Origin: Litchfieldella qijiaojingensis
Lineage (GTDB): Bacteria > Pseudomonadota > Gammaproteobacteria > Pseudomonadales > Halomonadaceae
Length of the DNA stretch: 64,000 nucleotides
Assembly (NCBI RefSeq): GCF_014651875.1
Contig: NZ_BMXS01000002.1
Location: 1 to 64,000 of the forward strand
Direction of reading: 5' to 3'
Program-made: the position numbers and the translations under genes
Notes under the pieces: model-generated
What the model was told of the DNA's origin: nothing
Seen by the model: the letters and a program-made list of their open reading frames with translations, nothing else
The model's database searches: none
Shown here: piece by piece, positions 8,715 to 16,874 of the stretch
Position numbering within the stretch: position 1 is the first letter of the stretch
How the letters are laid out: each line of letters begins with the position of its first letter

Positions 8715-9650
8715 ATGAACCATTTCAGAGCATCTACGCACGCCGCTGCCTCCGCATCACAGTGTCCGGCAGTACGTCACTCCATCGATATGCAGGCAAG
8801 CCTGTTGATGGTCCTGTTCTGCCTTGCGCTCGGCTTGCAGCAAGTCGCGATCAAGGCCGTGGCCACCGATATCTCCCCGTTGTCCCAAGTGGCATTGCGT
8901 TCATTGGTGGCCGCGCTGGTCGTGGCGATATTCGCACGCTGGCACGGAGTGAAAATTGCGGATTTTCGTACCCATCTCGGGCCGGGGCTTCTCGTGGGGC
9001 TGGGCTTTACCGGCGAATTCACTTTCGTGGCGCTGGGACTCAACTACACCATGGCATCGCACATGTCCGTGTTCCTTTACACCGCGCCGGTATTTGCTGG
9101 CTTGGGGCTGCATTTCCTGGTCCCGGGAGAGCAGTTGACCGGCCGCCAATGGGCAGGCATCGGAATAGCGTTTGCCGGGATGGCAATCGCCATGGCGCCG
9201 ACAACAAGCGGCATGAACGCCAGCGTGCTGCTTCTAGGCGATGCGCTAGGATTATTGGCCGGCCTATCATGGGCCGCTACGACACTCGTGTTGCGAAGGT
9301 CAACGCTGTCCGAGGCACCAGCGGTTCAGACACTATGCTATCAGCTGGCCACCGCCGGCCTGCTTTTGCTGCCGGCAGCGGCGCTGCTCGGCGATCTTGG
9401 CACGATCCACGTTACCGGGCTGGTGTTGGCTAGCATGACATTCCAGACGCTGGTGATCTCCTTAGGCGCACTGCTGCTCTGGTTCGCATTGCTGCGCCGC
9501 TACCTCGCTACGCAGCTAGGCGTATTCTCATTCCTGTCGCCAGTGTTCGGTGTACTGTTCGGAGCCATGCTTCTTGGCGAACCGCTGACGATCAATTTCA
9601 TGGTAGGCGGGGTTGCAATACTGACCGGTATCATCCTGGTCAGCCGATAA
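8715..9650 (+). CDS. EamA/DMT-family transporter
   Basis: The 311-residue protein has ten predicted TM helices formed by two EamA repeats (about 28-160 and 175-308). The second repeat ends with FSFLSPVFGVLFGAMLLGEPLT, a signature of drug/metabolite exporters. The ATG at 8715 follows AAGGA at 8702-8706; an internal ATG at 8790 would remove a polar N-terminal stretch but has no ribosome site. It pairs divergently with the LysR gene, and family members export amino acids, sugars or toxic metabolites. Confidence 0.88.
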   Translation: MNHFRASTHAAASASQCPAVRHSIDMQASLLMVLFCLALGLQQVAIKAVATDISPLSQVALRSLVAALVVAIFARWHGVKIADFRTHLGPGLLVGLGFTGEFTFVALGLNYTMASHMSVFLYTAPVFAGLGLHFLVPGEQLTGRQWAGIGIAFAGMAIAMAPTTSGMNASVLLLGDALGLLAGLSWAATTLVLRRSTLSEAPAVQTLCYQLATAGLLLLPAAALLGDLGTIHVTGLVLASMTFQTLVISLGALLLWFALLRRYLATQLGVFSFLSPVFGVLFGAMLLGEPLTINFMVGGVAILTGIILVSR

Positions 9651-9718
9651 TGCAGCAACGTTGTCAGCGAATGCGTGGCTCTGGCCGCGAAGAGAAGTGC
9701 CCCGTCAAAACAAAAAAG

Positions 9719-9746
9719 GCCCCGAGTCAGGTGACTGGCTCGGGGC
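9719..9746 (-). terminator. Rho-independent terminator of the TfoX-C gene
   Basis: An 8-bp perfect stem GCCCCGAG/CTCGGGGC with a 12-nt loop lies immediately after the stop of the minus-strand gene. On that strand it is followed by TTTTTTGTTTT. It sits between two convergent genes, so it may also slow transcription of the EamA gene. Confidence 0.85.
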
Positions 9747-10046
9747 TTATATTTCAAAATCAACCCCATCCTCTCGTAGCATTTCCTCCAAGTCGCGATA
9801 GCCATCCAGCTCCATCAAAAGACGCTCTCTTTCCGATTTCGCAATCTCGGCCCAGTGCCTATCTTCCAAAGCTCCAACCATCGCGTATAGGAAATTCAGA
9901 CTCGGCTTTATGCTGGACTCATTTTTCAGACGAATGAATGCTCTGACAGGCCCAACCCTTCTCAAGTCATCAGGGGTATTGATACCTATTTCAGCCAAGC
10001 ACTTCTCTGACTTCGGACCCAGTCCTTTTAGATCCCTAAGCTTCAT
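9747..10046 (-). CDS. TfoX/Sxy C-terminal domain protein
   Basis: The start at 10046 yields MKLRDLKGLGPKSEKCLAEIG, the beginning of a TfoX C-terminal (helix-hairpin-helix-like) domain, behind GGAAGG; an upstream ATG adds 12 unrelated residues. The 99-residue product has the domain's PVRAFIRLK and FLYAMVGALEDRHW blocks. The N-terminal domain present in Sxy/TfoX competence regulators is absent. Stand-alone C-domain proteins are common and their role is unclear. Codon use is AT-richer than in the neighbours. Confidence 0.85.
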   Translation of the reverse strand: MKLRDLKGLGPKSEKCLAEIGINTPDDLRRVGPVRAFIRLKNESSIKPSLNFLYAMVGALEDRHWAEIAKSERERLLMELDGYRDLEEMLREDGVDFEI

Positions 10047-10147
10047 GGCTGCCTTCCTGAAATATAACATCTGAGCTGGCATGGCATTGTTGTGGTAACG
10101 AAAGAGTAACGATGATTTGCTACTCTTCCGTATGGGTTATCGCTGTT

Positions 10148-10546
10148 TTAGTCGTACTCAGCGTGTTGAGGCAGTTGATCCGTTATCTCGAACCATGGCG
10201 CCTTGCTGTTCACGAAAACATGGCGCTCGGCGCTAACCTGTGGGTCAGAATCGAGAGTGCCGAGCGGAAAACCATAGACGTCGGGGTTCGCATCATACTT
10301 TGTATAGAGGCTAGAGCCACATCCCGAGCAAAACCCTTTATGCTCGCCTGGGGACGACTCATAAAACTTGATCAAGCTCTGCCCTTTGACTGTCTTCCAA
10401 TCTTGTGACTGCACCTTGGCACGAGTTCGGAAAGCGGACCCATGGAGCTTGCGGCACATTGAGCAGTGACAGTTCAGAACATCCGTCAGCTCACCATGTA
10501 TTTCGTATTGAACACCACCACAAAGACAGCTTCCTGCATGCTTCAT
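10148..10546 (-). CDS. GFA (glutathione-dependent formaldehyde-activating/CENP-V-like) family protein
   Basis: This 132-residue zinc protein shows the GFA pattern: SCLCGGVQYEI at the N-terminus, CHCSMCRKLHGSAF, and GFCSGCGSSLY for the second zinc site. The overall length fits the family. Founders were proposed to help form S-hydroxymethylglutathione, but most homologues have no proven activity. A second GFA gene lies at 14153-14554; the two are only distantly similar, so they are not a recent duplication. Confidence 0.88.
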   Translation of the reverse strand: MKHAGSCLCGGVQYEIHGELTDVLNCHCSMCRKLHGSAFRTRAKVQSQDWKTVKGQSLIKFYESSPGEHKGFCSGCGSSLYTKYDANPDVYGFPLGTLDSDPQVSAERHVFVNSKAPWFEITDQLPQHAEYD

Positions 10547-10711
10547 TGCTTCATCTCCTTATGTGATAACGAGGCTGTAGAAAGTAGCAAAAGGTCAGCA
10601 CCTTCTAAAAACCTCGAATTGATTAAATTCTTGGATCGGAAATCACACTCTCTCATAAGGTTTGGCAAACTTACACCAAAAATTTTCTTAGGCTTCACGT
10701 ACACGACTTCT

Positions 10712-11713
10712 CTACTCGGCGCCAGGATCAGAGCAATCCGCGAAGCGGTATCGGTATTCCGTCGGCGACAATTGCACCTGCCGGTTAAATAAAGAGCAGA
10801 AAGTCGCCACGTCAGCATATCCCACCCGCTCGGTGATCTGCGCGACATTGAGCGAGGTCGACTGCAATAAGTCCTTGGCAACCTGCACTCGATGGCGTTG
10901 CAAATATGCAAGCGGCGTGGTGCCAGTTTCTTTCTTGAAGCGACGGAGCAACGTGCGCGGACTGACGTGAAACGCCTCAGCTAGCCGCGCCAAGTCGTAG
11001 GGTTCGTCGAAGCGACTGGTGAGCCAATGCTGCACCCGCGTGGAGAATCTTTCCTCACCGACCGGCAACAATCGCCGATCGACAAATGGAGCCTGGCTGC
11101 TGCGGAGGGGTTCGACCAGCGCGATGCTGGCTGTCTTCCGAGCCAGGTCAGCGTCGCCGAGCGTGCGAACAATGTGCAAGGCGAGATCGGTCGCGGCGCT
11201 AAAGGCGCCGGCTGTCGTCACACCGGCATCCTCCAGCAGCAACGCCTCTGGCGTTACCTCGACGGCCGGGTACAAACGCGCCAGTAGCGGTGCGAATAGC
11301 CAAGCAGTGGTGGCTTGGCGCCCGTCCAACAGCCCTGCTTCCGCCAGCAGAAAGGCACCAACGCAAACGGATGCCACCGGCAGACCGCGCGCGAAGGTGC
11401 GTCGAATGAACTCCACTTCGCGAGCGAGTCCGGCGAGATCGGCACGCGAGACCTCAAGGCCACCGAAGTCGAGGCCAGGCACGACCAACAAGTCCGCCTT
11501 GCCCGTTGCCGGACCTGCGCTCAACCCGATGCCTCCGGCCGCCGCAATCTTGCGTCGCCGCACGCCGACGATCTCGACCAAGAAGGGTGGCTCGACAACG
11601 CCCGTTTCTGCCCGGGCAATCCGGTTGGCCAGGAGCAGGAGATCGCTGACCGCGCAGACCTCCATAGCCAGGCAACCGTCGTAGGCCAGAATCGCAATTC
11701 GCTTTTGATGCAT
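10712..11713 (-). CDS. GlxA-family transcriptional regulator (DJ-1/PfpI domain plus AraC HTH)
   Basis: The 333-residue product has a DJ-1/PfpI amidotransferase-like domain at about 1-180 and an AraC/XylS double HTH at about 225-325 (RLAEAFHVSPRTLLRRFKK, VGYADVATFCSLFNRQV). The nucleophile-elbow cysteine is present in ASVCVGAFLLAEAGLL. Proteins of this type usually bind a nitrogenous metabolite and activate nearby catabolic genes. The HD-domain hydrolase lies divergently upstream, separated by palindrome A1. Regulation of that gene is a guess from position only. Confidence 0.9.
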   Translation of the reverse strand: MHQKRIAILAYDGCLAMEVCAVSDLLLLANRIARAETGVVEPPFLVEIVGVRRRKIAAAGGIGLSAGPATGKADLLVVPGLDFGGLEVSRADLAGLAREVEFIRRTFARGLPVASVCVGAFLLAEAGLLDGRQATTAWLFAPLLARLYPAVEVTPEALLLEDAGVTTAGAFSAATDLALHIVRTLGDADLARKTASIALVEPLRSSQAPFVDRRLLPVGEERFSTRVQHWLTSRFDEPYDLARLAEAFHVSPRTLLRRFKKETGTTPLAYLQRHRVQVAKDLLQSTSLNVAQITERVGYADVATFCSLFNRQVQLSPTEYRYRFADCSDPGAE

Positions 11714-11798
11714 TTTTGTCTCGGCGTGACGTTATTGCCCAAGAATAAGGCAATCTCGCCAATATCGCGACATCTCCTCAGCAGGCACACTTGGTTCT

Positions 11799-11944
11799 GT
11801 CCGAAAAGTCGGCGAGCGAAGACCAGGCAAGGCAAAAATCATCGAAAAAGCGGAGTTTACGTGGGTGTAAATGAGCATTTTGATCGGACTCGCGCACGAG
11901 ATGATTTTTAACGCCGCATGGGCAAGCGCAGACAGTTTTCGGAC
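11799..11944. repeat. Long-palindrome element, copy A1
   Basis: The element is bounded by GTCCGAAAA and TTTTCGGAC inverted ends. Inside it carries ATCATC/GATGAT arms and an apical GGAG-TTTAC-loop-GTAAA-TGAG hairpin. It aligns with copies at 48859-49016 and 62743-62890, and more loosely with 13879-14028 and 32519-32667. It lies between the divergent GlxA-type and HD genes, within what should be their promoter region. Confidence 0.85.
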
Positions 11945-11989
11945 TGAGCCTAGATCCCAATCACCAGATAACGAGAGGCAAGCATCACC

Positions 11990-12799
11990 ATGGCTATACT
12001 GGGGTCTTACGAATGGGGCGAGCGAACCGACGGTATCTTGTCCACCGTCGACAAGATGCGACTGGTGGCGGGGCTGGTCTGGGGGCAAACGGTCACAGCA
12101 TTGTCTCTAGCGGCGAAGCGGCTGGGCGTCGACCGACGCCGCATGAGCCAGCTCAATCTTGATGCAGTGATAGCGCCCGATTCCGCCGCCACGCGCATGG
12201 CCGACGAGTTGGCAGGCCGATACTACAGTCAACCGCTACGACTTCACTGCCTGCGCACGTACTATTTCGGCAGCTTGTGGTCGCAATACTACGGCCTTCG
12301 AGTCGATGCCGAGGTACTGTACGTTGCGAGCCTGCTGCACGATCTGGGCTTGTCACCCGACTTTAGTGAGCAGTCGAGTTGCTGCGGGTTCGGCATCGTC
12401 GGGGCCCGCAAAGCAAAACAGGCTGTTGCCGCATTGCAATGGCCCGACGAACGGCAACGCGCCGTCTATGAAGCGATCAGCTACCACCTGAACCCGTACC
12501 TGTCACTGGCGAAACACGAGCCTGAGGCGGTTTGCCTGCAACGGGCGGCGCATTTGGATGTGGTTGGTGCCGGCCGACACTTGCTGCAGACCGACATCAT
12601 CGCCAGCGTGCACCAACGCTATCCGCGAGACGATTTCCGTGAAGAAATACTCGCGACCATGACCGGTATGAGCCACGCACCGAGTTCCCGAGCCACCGTT
12701 CTCGGCAAACTGGGATTTTCCAAACTGGCCGCTAGCAACCCGTTGGATGACCCGGCCTACAGTAAAGTAAACACCGTCAAGAGGACATGCACTTATTAG
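11990..12799 (+). CDS. HD-domain phosphohydrolase-like protein (cyanamide-hydratase-like)
   Basis: A 269-residue HD-superfamily protein: the first metal histidine lies in LRLHCLRTYYFG, the HD pair in LYVASLLHDLGLSPDF, and later helices carry EAISYHLNP and AAHLDVVGAG. The R-(S/C)-x-R-x-YYF(Y)G and HD-LGL spacing resemble the cyanamide hydratase branch of HD enzymes, which hydrate a nitrile-like carbon instead of cleaving phosphate. This is suggestive only. The start at 11990 has GAGAGG about 15 nt upstream. The C-terminus (after about 255) diverges into a short Lys/Thr tail. Confidence 0.75.
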   Translation: MAILGSYEWGERTDGILSTVDKMRLVAGLVWGQTVTALSLAAKRLGVDRRRMSQLNLDAVIAPDSAATRMADELAGRYYSQPLRLHCLRTYYFGSLWSQYYGLRVDAEVLYVASLLHDLGLSPDFSEQSSCCGFGIVGARKAKQAVAALQWPDERQRAVYEAISYHLNPYLSLAKHEPEAVCLQRAAHLDVVGAGRHLLQTDIIASVHQRYPRDDFREEILATMTGMSHAPSSRATVLGKLGFSKLAASNPLDDPAYSKVNTVKRTCTY

Positions 12800-12866
12800 G
12801 CATTGGCGCTATCCACGTATTTACTTAGGATAGTAGCCATAGGCGAGGTTATTGAATAAACCGGAC

Positions 12867-13340
12867 TTAACTAGCGCCATCTTCACTCCACATGCATTTG
12901 GTCAATAAAGGCGGTCCAAAATCTCGATACATCTTTTCTTCATTACTTAATTCACAGTTGAGGACCAATGGCTTTCCACCGAGCTCTGCATTCTTTCCTG
13001 GATCACGCTTCGAATATGACCATATTCTTTCTTCCTTGCCGTCGACGACTACCATTATCTGCTGCCCCGTCACAAACTCGGCTGGAAAAAATTGCGTTAC
13101 TCCTCTACGCCTAACCTCCGGAAGCTCTACAACCCCTTCATCATTCGTGAAAGCGTGATCTTCACCTTGGTTATTCCAACTCCATCGACGAATGACTTTA
13201 GCACCTTTCAAAGGTTCCTGATTCAGGGTTATAGCGATTCTGGTTGGAGAAAACACATAAGCTTTTCCCACATCAAAGAAAGACATGACGATTACCATGC
13301 CAGATAGTAACAGAATTAACACCAATATAATAATTTTCAT
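12867..13340 (-). CDS. Membrane-anchored small protein of DUF6795-like type
   Basis: The 157-residue product has an N-terminal hydrophobic anchor (IIILVLILLLSGMVIVMSFF) and then a beta-sandwich-like region with LNQEPLKGAKVIRRWSWNN and a TNDEGVVELPEV turn. The G-x-V, DG/EG-x-hxLP pattern is found in DUF6795 and in carboxypeptidase-regulatory-like folds. It is AT-rich relative to the neighbours, and no partner is nearby. The function is unknown. It is probably periplasmic and tethered to the inner membrane. Confidence 0.65.
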   Translation of the reverse strand: MKIIILVLILLLSGMVIVMSFFDVGKAYVFSPTRIAITLNQEPLKGAKVIRRWSWNNQGEDHAFTNDEGVVELPEVRRRGVTQFFPAEFVTGQQIMVVVDGKEERIWSYSKRDPGKNAELGGKPLVLNCELSNEEKMYRDFGPPLLTKCMWSEDGAS

Positions 13341-13602
13341 CCTTGAAGTTACCTATCGTGTGATGATTACAGTGGAACCAATGACCGGGCGCTGACAAAT
13401 CCGGACGATTTTAACCGATGAAAAGTGGACATTCTTCAATGGCGTTAACGCTTCAGGCTGACAAGCCAATGCACCGAGGTTTGACCAGTCTTAACTTCCT
13501 GGCGGCGCTGCATCGCGGCTGAAGCCAACCCTACACTTCAGCTTTACCTGAGTTGCTGTCTTCATGCGACGCTTTTGACACGCTACCGCCCCTACCCAGC
13601 TA
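13341..13602. other. Noncoding gap, no gene seen
   Basis: I see no supported frame here. It precedes dispersed repeat copy 2 and contains only short, unconvincing inverted repeats. Together with 13731-13878 it forms a roughly 540-bp gene-free stretch in which only the two repeats are recognisable. Confidence 0.5.
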
Positions 13603-13730
13603 GACGTGATAGCGGCCATGCCATCTTTCTGCGGTAGTCCCTTAGTACCCTTGCTTCTTCCTTACCACCAGCCGCCTATGCGGGCTTGGCTTCTAGACTA
13701 TGCAATGAGGAAGGTAAGCGCAAAATTCTA
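13603..13730. repeat. Dispersed noncoding repeat, copy 2 (pair with 128-255)
   Basis: It shares with copy 1 the ordered blocks CTGCGGTAGTCCCTTA, GTACCCTTGCT, TTCCTT, GGCTT(G)GCTTC-TAGACTA and a purine-rich GAGGAAGG end. Both copies are in the same orientation and about 13.5 kb apart, each beside recombination debris. Copy 2 is not next to a recognisable IS end. Confidence 0.55.
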
Positions 13731-13878
13731 ATGCACAGTTAGGGTTTTCATAGGGGAGAGAGTCACCATGCGAAAATTAGTGACAACGAGACCGGTATGA
13801 CGTTGATGGCGCACAAAGAGACGTGATGACAGCCATGCGCGCTTGCCACGGCTACGCTTCCTGGGTCCAGACTTCGAT

Positions 13879-14028
13879 CTAAGGAAACACTGAATAATTG
13901 CCTGCGCGGGTGAATCGCTGCGTTGCGCGGTGCTCGAAAGCCTCACATATACCCCATATGCTCCGGTTCCTGCGCTCCGTGCGCCTTGCGCTTCACGCCG
14001 CTCGCCGATTTATTCAGCGCTTCCCTAG
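13879..14028 (-). repeat. Long-palindrome element, copy B2 (inverted relative to B1)
   Basis: The ends are CTAAGGAAACACTGAATAAT and ATTTATTCAGCGCTTCCCTAG, which pair with each other. On the minus strand the core reads GGAACCGGAG, then a CATAT/ATATG hairpin, then TGAGG and GAGCACCGC. That order matches copy B1 at 32519-32667 (GAACCAGAG ... TGAGG ... GAGCACCGC). The apical stem sequence differs from the A copies, but the GGAG and TGAG flanks are kept. Confidence 0.8.
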
Positions 14029-14152
14029 AGGAACAAACCCATCGTGTTCGTCGGGCAAGGAGGAACGCAGTGCGCGTGAACTCCCTCTTGCCGTATGGGG
14101 AAAAGTCACGGCGCGAGGAAGCCACCTCCCGTGGTATGACTCCTGGCGGCGC

Positions 14153-14554
14153 CTACAAGTGACTGTAGAACTCGGGGGCGGCATCCCAACGGTCGTGCAT
14201 ACCGTCAACGTATGTAATCGGAATCCTGGATAGTTCTTCTTCCGTGACCCCCTCCAGGCATCCGATATTGATACCGTACATCTTGCCGATGGGGGTATCG
14301 TTGCCGATACCAAATACTCTTACGCCGCAATGCTTACAAAAGAAGTGATGATTCTTCCTGGAGCCAAAAACGTATTTGGTCAATTCACTCTCACCAGTGA
14401 GGATGCGGAAACCTTCCGGTTTCGCGACAGCAACCCAGAATCGGTTGCGCCGGCAAATGGAGCAGTTACATCGAAAGCTTGGTTGCATGAGATCGAGGTC
14501 GGCCTCGATGGCGACGCTACCACAGTGGCAACTAGCACGGTAAGTTTTCATCAT
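14153..14554 (-). CDS. GFA-family zinc protein, second copy
   Basis: The 133-residue protein has the GFA zinc ligands ASCHCGSVAIEADLD, CNCSICRRNRF and FFCKHCGVRVFG. The C-terminal NIGCLEGVTEEELSRIPITYVDGMHDRW is characteristic of a large GFA subgroup distinct from the gene at 10148. The reaction is unknown. The start MMKTYRASCHCG is conventional. No partner gene is close; palindrome B2 lies downstream. Confidence 0.88.
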   Translation of the reverse strand: MMKTYRASCHCGSVAIEADLDLMQPSFRCNCSICRRNRFWVAVAKPEGFRILTGESELTKYVFGSRKNHHFFCKHCGVRVFGIGNDTPIGKMYGINIGCLEGVTEEELSRIPITYVDGMHDRWDAAPEFYSHL

Positions 14555-14581
14555 TTACATACCCCCGTCTTGGTGACAGCC

Positions 14582-14647
14582 CTACCGCTCCGCCATGGCC
14601 AGCTTCGCTCCCAGCGCCACGACCAGCGACGTGAGCAAGAACTCCAT
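14582..14647 (-). pseudogene. Possible LysE-type exporter N-terminal scrap
   Basis: A short minus-strand stretch starts MEFLLTSLVVAL, the usual opening of LysE/RhtB exporters, then departs from the family within a dozen residues and stops. No later LysE motifs are seen. It may be a truncated relic or coincidence. Confidence 0.25.
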
Positions 14648-14943
14648 TCCAAGCATTTCAAGGCCCCTTTCATTCCGTCGATTCAAGGCAGGATAGCCTA
14701 TCCCGGCACTCCGCGGTTCTCCATCTCCCCGCCTTTGATCGTGCTGCGGATCTCGACTGCTGAGTTGGTACACAGCGGCTGAGAGCAAGCTCGCGATAGC
14801 CTCGACACAGTGCAGTGCGGCAGCACAGCGCCTCCTTGGCGGCCGGGCCGGGTAGATATCCGTAACAGCTCCCCTGCCTGTTTCCGCTCAGCCAAGGCAG
14901 AATGAGGTTTCATCTGATGTTGCTGACCAAGAGCGCCCTCCCC

Positions 14944-15273
14944 CTATAGGCGCTGAACGTCGATGACATAGCCAATGATGGGATAGCCAGCCTTTCTGGC
15001 GGCTTTTTCAGCTTCCAGTTGTGCTTCGAACTTGGAGATACTGGACGAGCGATGCTCGAAGACGGTATCCAGTTCGATAGGCTTGGTGCGCACCGCCAGC
15101 TTCACCACGTAGCCGGTTTTCTGGGAAGTGGCCCGCGGCTTGGCGGGACGGGGTTTTGCAGCTTTCGTGGCCGCCGGAGGGTGGGGTTTCTGTTTCGCGC
15201 CCTTCTTGGGGTCCAGAAAGGCATTGATCTCACGCTGCATGTTTTTCTCGAAATCACTCAACTCGTTACTCAT
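14944..15273 (-). CDS. Small protein with a basic, Pro/Ala/Lys-rich linker, function unknown
   Basis: I do not recognise the family. The 109-residue product has an acidic N-terminal helix (MSNELSDFEKNMQREINAFL), a basic disordered linker with several KPRPAKPR-like repeats at about 25-50, and a compact C-terminal part from about 52 (TGYVVKLAVRTKPIELDT ... AARKAGYPIIGYVIDVQRL). The reading frame has good codon use, and an AGGTGAG-type site precedes the ATG. The layout suggests a small cytosolic, possibly nucleic-acid-binding protein, but nothing shows this directly. Confidence 0.65.
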   Translation of the reverse strand: MSNELSDFEKNMQREINAFLDPKKGAKQKPHPPAATKAAKPRPAKPRATSQKTGYVVKLAVRTKPIELDTVFEHRSSSISKFEAQLEAEKAARKAGYPIIGYVIDVQRL

Positions 15274-15439
15274 CTCACCTCCATAAGGTAGCCACCATGA
15301 GTCTTAGTATATCAAAGTCGCAAGTTGATCCAGCGCTTCCTATAGCCACTGACTTCGCCCCATGGAAACTTCAATAGAAAACAATCAAAACTTGCCATTG
15401 AGAATTATAAATAACCATAAAAAGTCATCGTTGGATTGG

Positions 15440-15721
15440 TTACAAAAACTCTCGTGACACATCGAGTATCCGGCCATCGACTGTGCGTTGTACCTTGTCT
15501 TCGATTTCACTGCAAAGGGACTCAACCTTTTGTGACGATGTCGCGACCACGACGAAGGACCATTCGCTGGACTCCAACCTATCGTGATCGGCACTTTCAC
15601 AGACAGCCACTGCCGGGTTACGTCCATAACGTTCGTGCATACCACGCATGCGCTGTCGTTTTTCCTTGAGCGACCTGCATCCTGGCAGGGAAAACTTCAG
15701 TCTCAATATTCCTATGTGCAT
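15440..15721 (-). CDS. DUF503 family protein
   Basis: The 93-residue product starts MHIGILRLKFSLPGCRSLKEKRQ, the DUF503 signature, and keeps the later PAVAVCESADHD, SSEWSFVVVATS and ILDVSREFL blocks. The full family length is present. DUF503 proteins are small alpha-beta dimers, often encoded near rbfA or translation genes elsewhere, but not here. It is probably monocistronic. The function is not established. Confidence 0.88.
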   Translation of the reverse strand: MHIGILRLKFSLPGCRSLKEKRQRMRGMHERYGRNPAVAVCESADHDRLESSEWSFVVVATSSQKVESLCSEIEDKVQRTVDGRILDVSREFL

Positions 15722-15801
15722 GATCCCCTCATTTCAACATCCGTTCAAGGACTCAAGCATCTTCGTTGGGCTGCACCACCGCTGACGTCCAGACGACCAT
15801 G

Positions 15802-16806
15802 TCACTCCCGGATCAGCTCTTCCACGGTCCGAGCCAATGCCGCGGTCAGCCGCGCCATGTTGTCGTAATCGAGTGTCTCGTAAGTGTCGCTCGGGCCGTG
15901 ATAGCGGGAATTACGGAAATTGGCCGTATCGGTCAGCATCATGGCCGGGTAGCCCATTCGCCAGAAAGCCCAGTGGTCCGAACGTTGTATGTCGCCGATC
16001 AATTCCGGGGCGGCCAGTCCTTCCGTGGGTAGTTCGGCATGCTCGCGAAAGGTACCAATGACCCGGTGCACCAGTTGGCGTGACCTCAGGTTACCGACGA
16101 AGGCTACGAAGTTCCCCGTCTCAGGGTAGAAATAGCCAAGCACCGGAGGATAGGACTGACTATCTGGCTCATCGGTGTAATAGCCAAGCATCTCCAGTGA
16201 GATCATGCCCAGGACGTCCTCTCCATCCGCCCGCAACTGACGTGCATAATTCAGGCTGCCCATAGCGGCGCTACCGAAAAATGGCATCTCTTCATTGGCA
16301 AAGGCGACCAAATGGATGCTTCGGCGGGGTTCCATCTCGTTCAGCAAGCGCGCCAGTTCGAGCAACACGGCCACGCCAGAGGCGTTGTCGTCGGCGCCGG
16401 GAGTACCTTGAACCGTGTCGTAATGGGCGCCGATAACCAGCGACCCTTCCGACAGGTAGCTTCCGCGTATCGTGACCTCGATGTTGTCGAACGTCATATT
16501 GCGGGTCGGGATACCGTGTCTGACTGGCTCGTAACCAGCATCACGGAATGTTCGCTCGATATAGGCGGCCGCCTCATGCATGCTCTCGGACCGCCAATAA
16601 TTTCGCTCGCCGATCCGATGGGACAGTTCCCGAACATGTGTTCGCAATCGGTCGCGCAGGACTTCTTCCTTTGCCCGCAAAGGGGGTGGTGTACCTCGGT
16701 AGGAGGTGCCCGGCATATGAAACATAGCCATGTAGCTTCCTCCCGCACCTCCCAGGATGAGAAGTGCAAGCCCCGCCAAGGCCCAACTGATGAGACGTCG
16801 TGTCAT
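15802..16806 (-). CDS. M28-family zinc metallopeptidase (aminopeptidase), exported or membrane-anchored
   Basis: The start is taken at 16806 (MTRRLISWALAGLALLILGG) because it begins a signal or anchor sequence behind a GGAGGG site; the longer frame adds 17 unrelated residues. The 334-residue enzyme has the M28 zinc ligands: His in VIGAHYDTVQG, bridging Asp in GADDNASGVAVLLE, Glu pair in FANEEMPFFGS, Glu in MISLEMLGYY and His in the SRYHGPSDTYETLDY region. M28 enzymes remove N-terminal residues from peptides. It is divergent from the aldolase gene. Confidence 0.88.
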   Translation of the reverse strand: MTRRLISWALAGLALLILGGAGGSYMAMFHMPGTSYRGTPPPLRAKEEVLRDRLRTHVRELSHRIGERNYWRSESMHEAAAYIERTFRDAGYEPVRHGIPTRNMTFDNIEVTIRGSYLSEGSLVIGAHYDTVQGTPGADDNASGVAVLLELARLLNEMEPRRSIHLVAFANEEMPFFGSAAMGSLNYARQLRADGEDVLGMISLEMLGYYTDEPDSQSYPPVLGYFYPETGNFVAFVGNLRSRQLVHRVIGTFREHAELPTEGLAAPELIGDIQRSDHWAFWRMGYPAMMLTDTANFRNSRYHGPSDTYETLDYDNMARLTAALARTVEELIRE

Positions 16807-16874
16807 TCCACCGCCCTCCCTGATCGAACACCTGCTACCCTGGCTTGCAATAGCCACCGACTCGAGGGACTGCC

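Noticed and set aside
13728-13946. Minus-strand 72-codon ORF overlapping palindrome B2
   Set aside because: Part of it is palindrome sequence, it has no recognisable domain or ribosome site, and the Arg/Ser-rich composition looks non-coding.
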